This document shows positions 16,290 through 23,641 of a stretch of 45,624 nucleotides of DNA, in pieces (positions within the stretch are counted from its first letter, which is position 1; each line of letters starts with the position of its first letter). The notes beneath the pieces were generated by a model that made no database searches, was not told the origin of the DNA, and saw only the letters and a list, made by a program, of their open reading frames with translations. This DNA is from CAXBCP01 sp963974055 (GTDB taxonomy: Bacteria > Pseudomonadota > Alphaproteobacteria > MPNO01 > UBA830), in contig CAXBCP010000035.1 in assembly GCA_963974055.1 (NCBI GenBank), positions 1-45,624 on the forward strand. Reading direction: 5' to 3'. Position numbers and translations under genes: made by a program.

Positions 16290-16772
16290 ATGCCTTCACT
16301 CGTTTCCATGGCCGAACCGGTCGGCGCCCTGTTGAAAGAACGCGGCCAGACGGTCGCGGTGTCCGAATCCGCTGCCGGCGGGCTGATCTGCGCGGCGCTT
16401 CTGTCGGTGCCCGGCGCATCGAACTATTTCCGGGGCGGCGCGTCGGTCTATACCCAGACGGCGCGGCGCAGCCTGTTGCGCTTCGACGATACCCAGGCGC
16501 AGATGCGCGGCTCGACCGAGGAATACGCGACCCTGGTGGCGACGACCATGCGCGGCCTGATGGAAACCGACTGGGCGATCGGCGAATCCGGCGCGGCAGG
16601 GCCGTCCGGCAACCGCTACGGCGATCCGGCGGGGCACGTGGCGCTGGCTGTGGTCGGCCCGATCAGCGCGACGCGCATCGTCCAGACCGGCAGCGGCGAC
16701 CGTGAAGCCAATATGTGGAGCTTCGCGCAGGCCGCGCTGGACCTGCTCCACGAGACGGTGAAGGCGGGCTGA
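16290..16772 (+). CDS. CinA C-terminal-domain protein (PncC-like amidohydrolase family)
   Basis: A 160-residue stand-alone CinA C-terminal domain, the family of nicotinamide-nucleotide amidase PncC, which recycles NMN to NaMN. The fold motifs are present (VSESAAGGLICAALLSVPGASNYFRGG and SGAAGPSGN, given here in parts). Two usually conserved positions differ: SCTGG is SAAGG, and the lysine of the YSNEAK motif is arginine (YTQTARR). These changes may mean a different activity. It starts at ATG 16290 and ends 1 base before the ArsC-like gene. Confidence 0.82.
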   Translation: MPSLVSMAEPVGALLKERGQTVAVSESAAGGLICAALLSVPGASNYFRGGASVYTQTARRSLLRFDDTQAQMRGSTEEYATLVATTMRGLMETDWAIGESGAAGPSGNRYGDPAGHVALAVVGPISATRIVQTGSGDREANMWSFAQAALDLLHETVKAG

Positions 16773-16773
16773 C

Positions 16774-17118
16774 ATGATCACGGTATACGGCATCAAGAAC
16801 TGCGACACCTGCCGCAAGGCGCTCAAATGGCTGACGGCGGAGGGGATCGAGCACCGGTTCCACGATTTCCGCGCCGACGGGCTCGACACATCGTCGTTAT
16901 CGGCCTGGGTGAAGGACGCAGGCTGGGAAAAGCTGCTTAACCGGCGCGGCACCACGTGGCGCAACCTGTCCGACGCCGAAAAGGACGGGGTCGACGCGGC
17001 GAAGGCAGAGACCCTGATGGCCGCCAACCCGACCCTGATCAAGCGTCCCGTCTTCGAGACCGGCGGGAATGTGCTGGTCGGGTTTACCGCCGCGGAACAG
17101 GCGGCGCTGAAGGGTTAA
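16774..17118 (+). CDS. ArsC/Spx-family thioredoxin-fold protein
   Basis: A 114-residue protein of the ArsC/YffB/Spx type. It has the N-terminal motif NCDTCRKALKWL with C10 and C13, and the C-terminal LIKRPVFETGGNVLVGF segment common to the family. True arsenate reductases use a single reactive cysteine and three arginines. The CxxC pattern and absence of ars genes suggest a YffB-like reductase of unknown partner, not arsenic resistance. It starts 1 base after the CinA-domain stop, so they share a transcript. Confidence 0.88.
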   Translation: MITVYGIKNCDTCRKALKWLTAEGIEHRFHDFRADGLDTSSLSAWVKDAGWEKLLNRRGTTWRNLSDAEKDGVDAAKAETLMAANPTLIKRPVFETGGNVLVGFTAAEQAALKG

Positions 17119-17281
17119 AGGCGCTGCGGCCCTGGTTCCTCCAATGTGGGCCAATTGCTCTCTGGCTTGCTTCGATGACGGCGCGCAGAAGATCCCGAAC
17201 CCGTCGGTAATTTTTACAATTCGCGGGGGCGTGGCGGTCGGGCCGAACCGTAACCCCTTGAAAACCCCCAAAGACGGCAAA

Positions 17282-17298
17282 CTGGCACGGATATTGCT
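17282..17298 (+). promoter_or_regulatory. Sigma-54 (RpoN) -24/-12 promoter
   Basis: CTGGCACGGATATTGCT matches the RpoN consensus YTGGCACGrNNNTTGCW at every fixed position: GG at 17284-17285, GC at 17296-17297. The start site should be near 17310, leaving about 75 bases of leader before the ATG at 17387. A short palindrome GTAATTTTTAC lies about 75 bases upstream (near 17207-17217), where an activator could bind. Confidence 0.85.
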
Positions 17299-17386
17299 TC
17301 TGGAAGTGTTCCCGGACCCGACGGGCTCCGCCTGGAACTCGCGGGTTTTCTGGAACGTCGACCAACCGAATAGTCTGGAGGCTCAA

Positions 17387-17551
17387 ATGAGATACGTTCC
17401 TGGCAAGATTCTCGGCCTGACGATGGTTTTCACCGCAATCGCGACGCCGGTATGGGCGTCGGTTGAAATACCGGAGCCCGCAAGCATTGGCGGATACGTG
17501 CTCGGTATCGGCGCGGCCTGGCTGATCATTCGCGCGCGGCGCAAAAAGTAA
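17387..17551 (+). CDS. Minimal PEP-CTERM protein, 54 aa
   Basis: A 54-residue protein with almost nothing except two targeting signals. Residues 1-24 are a Sec signal peptide (MRYVPGKILG..., cut after VWA). Residues about 28-54 are a PEP-CTERM exosortase signal: IPEPAS, a hydrophobic helix, then the basic tail RARRKK. Only a few residues lie between. The ATG at 17387 has a CTGGAG ribosome site at 17375-17380. It is preceded by a sigma-54 promoter. A frame is open further upstream but begins before the promoter and lacks a ribosome site. It may be a surface anchor, a decoy or the source of a small peptide; function unknown. Confidence 0.75.
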   Translation: MRYVPGKILGLTMVFTAIATPVWASVEIPEPASIGGYVLGIGAAWLIIRARRKK

Positions 17552-17616
17552 GCCGCGGCATCGCGGCATCCTGTGCGGAAAGGCCGTCTGTCGGTTTCTC
17601 GAGAGCCGGCGCGAAA

Positions 17617-17655
17617 ACGGCGGCCCCGCATACCGGAACCGCCGCATTCTTTCGT
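17617..17655 (+). terminator. Possible terminator after PEP-CTERM gene
   Basis: CGGCGG (about 17620-17625) can pair with CCGCCG about 15 bases on, followed by CATTCTTTCG. The T run is weak. It lies in the short space before the convergent ThDP-enzyme gene. Confidence 0.35.
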
Positions 17656-17676
17656 CCGGGGCAGCCCGGATCCTGA

Positions 17677-19503
17677 CTAGGAGACGTCTCCCAGCGTCGT
17701 GGTGACGTCGAGTATCGCGACCCGGCCTTTCTCGACCTCGGCGACAGCACGCTGCAGGGCGGCAGCGAGATCGTCGGGCGTGCCGACCGGGCCTTCGGCC
17801 CAGGCACCGAACCCGCGCGCCACATTTGCGAAATCGATGATCGGATCGCGCATCGCCTGTCCGATCCAGGCGTTTTCCTTGGGCCGGTTGCGGTTATGGG
17901 CGACCTCCACCTGATGAACCTCGTCGTTCCCCCAGGTGGAATTGTTGTTGATGATGTGGAGCATCGGAATGCGGTAATGCACCGCCGACCAGATCGTGGC
18001 CGGGGCCATCAGGAAATCGCCGTCGCCGCCGATCGATACGCAGAACTTGCCTTGGTCGCGCAGCGCGATAGCCGCGCCAACGGCCGCCGACGTGTTGTAG
18101 CCGACGCCGCCGCCCCCGTCCGAGCCGAGGAAGGCGCCCGCGCCGGGGAAATTCCAGACGACCTCGTTGAAGCTGCGGTGATTGGCGGCGGTCAGCACCC
18201 AGGGCTTGTCTTTCACCGCCTGGTAGACTTCGTGGATCATGCGTTCGATCGTCACCGGCGCCGCATCCCAGTTGCGGCGGGCTTTCTCGGTCTGCGCGGC
18301 GCGCAGTGCGTCGTGGCGGGCCGACAGGGTCTTCTTGCGGGCTTCGATACGCGCGTGGCTGCTGGCGTCGCGTTCCAGTGCCTTGCGCAGGGCGGATGTC
18401 AGCTGTTCGACGCCGTATTGCGGTTCGCACACGATCTGGAGGTCGACCGGCGGGGTCGGGCCGCCGAACGCCGTCCATGAATTGTTGTCGATGGCGTTCA
18501 TCGACATGTCGATGATCTTCGGCGGCTGCTTCTCACGGTCTTCGCGGATATCGGCGCGGCGCCGGATGGCGTAGGTGCCCATGGTGTTGTTGATGTCGAT
18601 GACGTCGAGGCAGACGATGACATCCGCTTCGCGCAGCGCGTCGGCGTCGCCGGACAGGTTCTGCGCATGGTCGCTCGGCCAGCAGAAGATGGCGCGGTCG
18701 TTCAGCCCGGCGGCGCCGGACAGTTCGAGAAGTTCGATCAGCGGGTGACGGACGGCTTCGTACATGCCGAACCGACCGCCGACAATCACCGGGAATTCGG
18801 CATTGACGATCATCTCGGCAGCCTGCTGAAGCGCGTCTTCGTTGGCGCCCATCGGCGGCGGCGCCTGATGGCGCGGCAGGCTGGCGTCGAACGGCTCAAG
18901 CGTGTCGTCGACCGGCTGCTCCTGGATATGGGTGTCGATCGACACGTAAACCGGTCCCTGCGGCGCCGTGGCGGCGATCTGCTTGCCGCGCAGGATCGAC
19001 TTCAGGGTGGCGTTTCCGGTCGGCGGCTCGTCGGTCCATTTGACCCAGTCCTTGATGATGTCGGCCTGGGTGCTGGCGGAATGATTCCATTCGATAAAGC
19101 GCCGCTGATCGGGGTCGAGCGGGCCGGACCCGCCGAGGAAGACGACGGGAACACGGTCGCAATAGGCGTTGTACAGCCCCATCGAGCCGTTCATCAGGCC
19201 GACGAGGTCGTGCAGGATGCAGAGCGACGGCTTGCCGGTCGCCTTGGCGTAGCCATGCGCCATCGACGCTGCCGACAGTTCGCTGGTCGCCAGGATGATC
19301 TGCGGATTGTAGTTGCGGTTATGGTTCACCAGCGAATCGTGCAGCCCGCGATAGCTCGCCCCGGGCAGAAGAAACACGTGGCCGAAATCCATTTCGCCCA
19401 GCAGTTCGGCGATGACGTCCGAGATGAATTCAGGTTCCGGCTTGTTGGCCGGAAGGTTGACCGGTGCTTCATGGTGCGAAAAATCGGGATATGCGTCGTT
19501 CAT
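17677..19503 (-). CDS. Thiamine-diphosphate enzyme, acetolactate-synthase/benzoylformate-decarboxylase-like
   Basis: A 608-residue ThDP-dependent enzyme acting on a 2-oxo acid by decarboxylation or carboligation. The N-terminal PYR domain has the activating glutamate (LATSELSAASMAHGYAKATG). The C-terminal PP domain has the ThDP motif GGDGDFLMAPATIW...NNN. I prefer ATG 19503 (MNDAYPDFSHHE) with AGGA about 12 bases upstream; an in-frame GTG at 19542 would add 13 residues. Together with the LysR gene on the same strand it forms a small regulated unit. It is not the ilvB subunit, as no ilvN follows and the N-terminus is long. The substrate is unknown, possibly an aromatic or branched oxo acid. 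Confidence 0.9.
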   Translation of the reverse strand: MNDAYPDFSHHEAPVNLPANKPEPEFISDVIAELLGEMDFGHVFLLPGASYRGLHDSLVNHNRNYNPQIILATSELSAASMAHGYAKATGKPSLCILHDLVGLMNGSMGLYNAYCDRVPVVFLGGSGPLDPDQRRFIEWNHSASTQADIIKDWVKWTDEPPTGNATLKSILRGKQIAATAPQGPVYVSIDTHIQEQPVDDTLEPFDASLPRHQAPPPMGANEDALQQAAEMIVNAEFPVIVGGRFGMYEAVRHPLIELLELSGAAGLNDRAIFCWPSDHAQNLSGDADALREADVIVCLDVIDINNTMGTYAIRRRADIREDREKQPPKIIDMSMNAIDNNSWTAFGGPTPPVDLQIVCEPQYGVEQLTSALRKALERDASSHARIEARKKTLSARHDALRAAQTEKARRNWDAAPVTIERMIHEVYQAVKDKPWVLTAANHRSFNEVVWNFPGAGAFLGSDGGGGVGYNTSAAVGAAIALRDQGKFCVSIGGDGDFLMAPATIWSAVHYRIPMLHIINNNSTWGNDEVHQVEVAHNRNRPKENAWIGQAMRDPIIDFANVARGFGAWAEGPVGTPDDLAAALQRAVAEVEKGRVAILDVTTTLGDVS

Positions 19504-19640
19504 GGCTTGTTGGGGTCCTGTGTCGGTTGGGAATTTGGCCACATGGAATACGACTTTATCGGCGGTTTTCCAATTGCGAATAGCGGGATTATGCCGGAAT
19601 TTGACGGGCCCGTACGGTTCGCGGTCCGCCGGCGGGGTAT

Positions 19641-20573
19641 TCAGCGCAGGCGGACGGGGAGCGTTTCGGTGCCGAACATGCCTTCCGCTTTCAGCGATGC
19701 GAATTCCTCGCGGACGAGGTCGGCGATGATGCTGACGGCCGGCGACGAGGGGCGGTCCATGCGGCGGATGAATGTGCGGGTAAGATCGATGCCCTCGAAT
19801 TCGCAGGCGACGAGTTCGCCCGACGCAACATCCCGGAAGACCGAAGAATACGGCATGATCCCGTAGCCGAGCCCGCGTCGGATAAAATCCTTGATAACGT
19901 CGGGGCTCGCCGCTTCGAAACGCACGTCCAGGGCGACCCGTTGTGCGGCGGCGACGGTTTCAAGCAACATGCGGCTGCCCGATGGACGCGAGAATAGGAC
20001 CAGCGGCCGCCCGGCAAGGTCGCGCACGGTGCACGGGGCGTCGGGCATGTTCGCATGACGGGCGCTGGCGACGAGATAGACCTTCTCCGTGACCAAGGGC
20101 TCGGTCGACAGGTAGCTCCGGCTCTCCGGCGCGACCATGACCGCGAGATCGATGCGCCCCGTGTCGAGCCCCTCGAGCAGGAAATACGATGCTCCTTCGG
20201 TGATGCGCAGTTCGATATCCGGATAACGCTTACTGGTCGTTTCCGCGAGGCGGGCATAGAGAAGCCTGCTGGTGGTCGCCGATGCGCCGATGGTCACCGA
20301 TCCGTGCGGACTGGCGCCCGAGCTCGTAAGTTCCGCCCGGGTATCCTCGACGTCGCGCAGAATGCGGTCGGCGCGCTGTTTGAGTTTTTCGCCCTGCGCC
20401 GTCAGCCGGATGCCGCGCGCGTGGCGTTCCAGCAATGTCACGCCGAGCTCGTCTTCGAGGGTGCGCATGTGGCGGCTCAACGCCGACTGGGCGACATTGG
20501 CGCGCTCGGCCGCCTCGCGGAACGATCCGCTTTCGGCAATCCGGCAGAAATACTGCAACTGGCGCAGATCCAT
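19641..20573 (-). CDS. LysR-family transcriptional regulator
   Basis: A 310-residue LysR regulator: MDLRQLQYFCRIAESGSFRE at the N-terminus is the canonical wHTH start, and the effector domain begins near residue 90 (GSVTIGASATT). I chose ATG 20573 for that reason; the frame is open 11 codons upstream. It lies 137 bases upstream of the ThDP-enzyme gene on the same strand. It diverges from a plus-strand promoter (20626-20654) with a 14-bp palindrome (20608-20621) between them, the normal place for a LysR operator. It may therefore regulate the structured leader and UbiD gene. Confidence 0.93.
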   Translation of the reverse strand: MDLRQLQYFCRIAESGSFREAAERANVAQSALSRHMRTLEDELGVTLLERHARGIRLTAQGEKLKQRADRILRDVEDTRAELTSSGASPHGSVTIGASATTSRLLYARLAETTSKRYPDIELRITEGASYFLLEGLDTGRIDLAVMVAPESRSYLSTEPLVTEKVYLVASARHANMPDAPCTVRDLAGRPLVLFSRPSGSRMLLETVAAAQRVALDVRFEAASPDVIKDFIRRGLGYGIMPYSSVFRDVASGELVACEFEGIDLTRTFIRRMDRPSSPAVSIIADLVREEFASLKAEGMFGTETLPVRLR

Positions 20574-20607
20574 GAACAACTCCGACCGATCTCGAATTGC
20601 GATCACT

Positions 20608-20621
20608 CATATCGCGATATG
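20608..20621 (+). promoter_or_regulatory. Perfect 14-bp palindrome, likely LysR operator
   Basis: CATATCGCGATATG (20608-20621) is a perfect palindrome of LysR-box type. It lies 34 bases upstream of the LysR ATG and just before the -35 hexamer of the plus-strand promoter. Its centre falls near -46 of the expected plus-strand start, typical for an activating site. Confidence 0.55.
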
Positions 20622-20625
20622 GCAT

Positions 20626-20654
20626 TTGTGGCAATCGGTCGGCAAAAGTAATAT
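20626..20654 (+). promoter_or_regulatory. Sigma-70-type promoter for structured leader / UbiD gene
   Basis: TTGTGG (20626-20631), a 17-base spacer, then TAATAT (20649-20654). The expected start is near 20661. GGCAAT (20630-20635) and ATTGCC (20653-20658) form an inverted repeat across it. Confidence 0.55.
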
Positions 20655-20660
20655 TGCCGC

Positions 20661-21167
20661 AACAAGTTCGGAATGCGGCGCGAAACCGGCCGCATAGAAT
20701 ACCGACAGAGGCGAAACCGACCGATATCGGGACGACCGATATCAAAAGGTGAAGGAAACAGGGCTGATGCCCGGAAAGGTGGGATGCGCCGCGGCGGACG
20801 GAAATTGTCCGCGCCGCGAAATAACCTGAATTCACATAGCCTGAAAACAGAATGTTCGAACACGCGTGGACGGCCTCGAGGGGCCGGGGCCGTGCTCCGA
20901 AATCCCGCGAAAGGTGGGTTTGTCTCCGAGGCAGAAAATCAACAACAGTCCGGGGACAGGAAAATGCCGGCGAGGTCGCCGTTTCGGCGGTCGCAAGCCG
21001 GCCAACAACAAGAGGCTAAAAGCCTAAAACCAAGAGACCGAAGGGTCCGATAATAAGAGACCGAATGGTCCAAGAAGAAGAATACGGAAGGGGTCGTCAG
21101 ACCTGATAAGAATAATAACGGATACCAGACTGGGGGGCGGCGCAAAATCATTTGCGCCGTCTCGTTT
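20661..21167 (+). ncRNA. Candidate structured RNA or long 5' leader upstream of UbiD gene
   Basis: About 500 bases between a promoter and a terminator with no believable protein gene but many perfect short stems. At the 5' end ATGCGGC/GCCGCAT pair (20673-20679 with 20689-20695). GCGGAC/GTCCGC with loop GGAAATT follows near 20794-20812. GGTCGCCG pairs with CGGCGGTC (about 20974-20992, with two G-U pairs) inside GCCGGC arms. A run of small 4-bp hairpins with A/G-rich linkers then occupies 21013-21103: AGGC-TAAAA-GCCT, GACC-GAAG-GGTC, GACC-GAAT-GGTC and GGTC-GTCA-GACC. It ends in the terminator at 21138-21167. It matches no RNA family I recognise. It may be a small RNA or an attenuating leader of the UbiD mRNA. 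Confidence 0.5.
21138..21167 (+). terminator. Rho-independent terminator or attenuator before UbiD gene
   Basis: A 9-bp perfect stem (21138-21146 pairs with 21151-21159, CGGCGCAAA/TTTGCGCCG) with loop ATCA, followed by TCTCGTTT. It sits 80 bases before the UbiD start codon, so full-length UbiD mRNA from the promoter at 20626 must read through it. Confidence 0.7.
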
Positions 21168-21241
21168 ATCCGGCCCTCCACCTGCTATATTCGGGGTCTT
21201 GCGCCGAATGGATTTTACAAGCTCACCAGGAGAATTTACCG

Positions 21242-22696
21242 ATGGACGGCTCGCTCGCCAATCAGCACGTACAGACCGATTTACGCGACTTTCTGGCTGC
21301 GGTGGACGAGGGCGGCGAGCTCAAGACCGTCTCCGGCGCCCATTGGGACAAGGAAATCGGCGCCGTAACGGAGGTCCTGTACCGCGAAAAGGTCGACCGG
21401 TCGCCGTTGCTGCTGTTCGATGACGTCCCCGGCTACGAGAAGGGTTTCCGCTGCCTGTACGGCATGCTCGGATCGCCGCTCCGGCTGGCGCTGGGCATGG
21501 GGCTCGATCCCGAACAGTCGGGCGACCGCCGCGCGATGCTCGATGCCTACCGGACGCGAATCAAGCAATACGAGCCGATTCCGCCGAAAATGGTCACCGA
21601 AGCGCCAATCCTGGAAAACATCGACCGCGACGACGATGTCGACCTGACGAAGTTTCCCGTGCCGGTGCACCACGAAAAGGACGGCGGCAGATATATCGGC
21701 ACCGCCTGCGGCGTGATCACGAAGGATCCCGATACCGGGCGCGTGAATGTCGGCACCTACCGGGTTATGCTGAACGGCAAAAATATCGCCACATCGTATA
21801 TTTCCAACGGCAAGCAGGGCCGTATCCAGCGCGACAAATACCTGAAAGAGGGCAAGCGCTGCCCTATGGTGATCGTGGTCGGCATCGATCCCGCAACCTA
21901 TATCGCTGCGCGCTATACGCTGGCCGATCACATTCCGGAACTCGACTGGGCGGGCGGCCTGTCCGGGGCGCCGCTCGAATGCGTCGAGGGCGAGGTCACG
22001 GGCCTGCCGTTCCCGGCGCGCTCGGAACTGGTTCTCGAAGGCTGGGTCTCGCCGGACGAAACCGCGCTCGAAGGCCCGTTCGGCGAATGGACCGGGTATT
22101 ACGCCGGTGCCGCCAAGGAAGAACCGGTCATCCATATCGAGCGGGTCTATTACCGCAACGATCCGATCCTGACCTGTGCCGCCAGCCAGAAGCCGCCGCA
22201 TTCCCACCTGTTCGAACGCTGTTTTATCCGGTCGGCCGGGCTGCTGGATTCCCTCGAAGGGGCCGGCATACCGGACGTAAAGGGCGTCTGGGTCCATCAG
22301 GCGGGATCGGGGCGCACCTTCGTCGCCGTCGCGATCAAGCAGCGCTATTTCGGCCATGCCAACCAGGTTGGGCTGGTGGCGTCGCAGGTGAACCCGGTCG
22401 GCTATGTCGGGCGCTATATCGTGGTGGTCGACGACGACATCGATCCGACGGATATCAACGACGTCATCTGGGCCATGGGCACGCGGTCGGACCCGAAGCG
22501 GGACTTTACGATTCTCGACCGGACATGGTCGTCACGGCTGGATACGATGGTATTCGACGACAAGCTGTATAACAGCCGCGTCGTGATCGATGCCTGTATC
22601 CCCTACGAGCATATCGACGATTTTCCGGAGGTCGCCATGACGTCGCCGGAACTGGCGAAAGAAATGCGCGCAAAATTCCCGGACGTTTTCGACTGA
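21242..22696 (+). CDS. UbiD-family decarboxylase (prenylated-FMN dependent)
   Basis: A 484-residue UbiD-type enzyme that decarboxylates, or carboxylates, an aromatic or unsaturated acid using prenylated FMN. The family pattern is clear: NVGTYRVML with the conserved arginine, KQGRIQRDKYL, and EGPFGEWTGYY with the catalytic glutamate. I chose ATG 21242 (MDGSLANQHV) because AGGAGA at 21228-21233 is an excellent ribosome site; an upstream in-frame start at 21152 overlaps the terminator. No ubiX (prenyltransferase) gene is in the window, so the cofactor must be made elsewhere. It is preceded by the structured leader and probably controlled by the divergent LysR. Confidence 0.93.
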   Translation: MDGSLANQHVQTDLRDFLAAVDEGGELKTVSGAHWDKEIGAVTEVLYREKVDRSPLLLFDDVPGYEKGFRCLYGMLGSPLRLALGMGLDPEQSGDRRAMLDAYRTRIKQYEPIPPKMVTEAPILENIDRDDDVDLTKFPVPVHHEKDGGRYIGTACGVITKDPDTGRVNVGTYRVMLNGKNIATSYISNGKQGRIQRDKYLKEGKRCPMVIVVGIDPATYIAARYTLADHIPELDWAGGLSGAPLECVEGEVTGLPFPARSELVLEGWVSPDETALEGPFGEWTGYYAGAAKEEPVIHIERVYYRNDPILTCAASQKPPHSHLFERCFIRSAGLLDSLEGAGIPDVKGVWVHQAGSGRTFVAVAIKQRYFGHANQVGLVASQVNPVGYVGRYIVVVDDDIDPTDINDVIWAMGTRSDPKRDFTILDRTWSSRLDTMVFDDKLYNSRVVIDACIPYEHIDDFPEVAMTSPELAKEMRAKFPDVFD

Positions 22697-22768
22697 CGGA
22701 AAACGGAGGGCAGCCAATCGCCCGCCCGGCGGGAGCGTGCTGCTCCATTCGTTCCCGGTTTAAAGGTA

Positions 22769-23467
22769 TCAGGCGCGTGGGCGGCGGAAAGCCGAGACGG
22801 CAATAAGACCCAGCCCCAGCAGGCCAACGGCGCCGGGCGCCGGTACCGATTCCGCCGCAAGTTCGTATTCGATCTCTACGACGTTCGTCAGGAAGCGGTT
22901 CGAACTGACGAGAACGGCCAGAATTCCGCCGGACGGATCGGAGACGTTCAGGTCCAGAAAATCGTCATTGCCGGCGGGCAGGATACCGCTGTCGAGATCC
23001 AGTATCGAACTGGTGGGCGGGAAAAAAACCGGGTTGCCCTGTGCATGCTGGTTAAAGGCGGATGCGCTGCGGGTGTAGTCGACATGGCTGTCGAACGCCC
23101 GCAAGGCGGGGCTGGCGTCGTCCTTGAAATTGCTGAACCGTACCCGGACGTTGCTTACCGCATTGTCGAACCGGACCACGAAACCGAAGCCGGTAACGAA
23201 GACCAGGCCGGGACCTTCGAACTGCATATGGTCCACAGCCGAAGTGCCGCCGTCGGTCGCGCCGAATTCAATCGTCGTATTCAGCGGGTTGAACACATGT
23301 GTGTTCAACGCATTCTCCAGGCTCTGACCGTTCGTCGAGCTGCTGAACAATCCGGACGCAACCGATGAATCCAGCGGTATGACGACGGCGTGGACGGGGC
23401 CGTTAAAGACGAAAAGAAAAAAGGGAAGTACGAAGACGCGTATCAACGCGGATGTTTTTTGATGCAT
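22769..23467 (-). CDS. PEP-CTERM surface protein
   Basis: A 232-residue exported protein. It has a Sec signal peptide (MHQKTSALIRVFVLPFFLFV..., cut after VHA) and a beta-rich middle with no known catalytic motif. Its C-terminal exosortase signal consists of VPAPG, a hydrophobic helix with Gly/Leu, and the basic tail FRRPRA. The middle (FGATDGGTSAVDHMQFEGPG, FDNAVSNVRVRF) resembles PEP-CTERM carbohydrate-binding-like proteins. I chose ATG 23467, since the upstream in-frame starts (to 23551) fall inside a likely promoter. It is expected to be anchored at the surface or released into the exopolysaccharide matrix. No exosortase gene is in the window. Confidence 0.8.
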   Translation of the reverse strand: MHQKTSALIRVFVLPFFLFVFNGPVHAVVIPLDSSVASGLFSSSTNGQSLENALNTHVFNPLNTTIEFGATDGGTSAVDHMQFEGPGLVFVTGFGFVVRFDNAVSNVRVRFSNFKDDASPALRAFDSHVDYTRSASAFNQHAQGNPVFFPPTSSILDLDSGILPAGNDDFLDLNVSDPSGGILAVLVSSNRFLTNVVEIEYELAAESVPAPGAVGLLGLGLIAVSAFRRPRA

Positions 23468-23522
23468 ACTAGAACAGAAAGCCGACTTAACTAATTGATT
23501 ATATGAGGATTTGGATTGCATA

Positions 23523-23551
23523 AATATGCTTGAAACAGGGGCGGGGGTCAA
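23523..23551 (-). promoter_or_regulatory. Possible sigma-70 promoter of the PEP-CTERM gene
   Basis: On the minus strand TTGACC (23551-23546), a 17-base spacer and CATATT (23528-23523) precede the ATG at 23467 by about 55 bases. There is no -24/-12 element here, unlike the small PEP-CTERM gene at 17387. Confidence 0.4.
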
Positions 23552-23608
23552 CGGGCGGCCGGATACCGGCAGCTGCGGGCGTGTCCTGTTTGAGGCCTTG
23601 TCCGCGAC

Positions 23609-23634
23609 ATGCAGACAACGCGATATGCAGACAA
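23609..23634 (+). repeat. Two direct copies of ATGCAGACAA
   Basis: ATGCAGACAA occurs at 23609-23618 and 23625-23634, a 16-base period, just beyond the 3' end of the kinase-phosphorylase gene. Purpose unknown; it could be a protein site or chance duplication. Confidence 0.4.
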
Positions 23635-23641
23635 AACGCGT

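Noticed and set aside
20673..21053. Open frame of 126 codons (plus strand) in the UbiD leader
   Set aside because: The product is a very basic, low-complexity Arg/Gly/Ser string without domain or ribosome site, and the DNA is better explained by the hairpin array.
21013..21103. Possible CRISPR-like array
   Set aside because: The repeated units are only about 12-base hairpins with irregular linkers; CRISPR repeats are 23-50 bases with regular spacers, and no cas gene is near.
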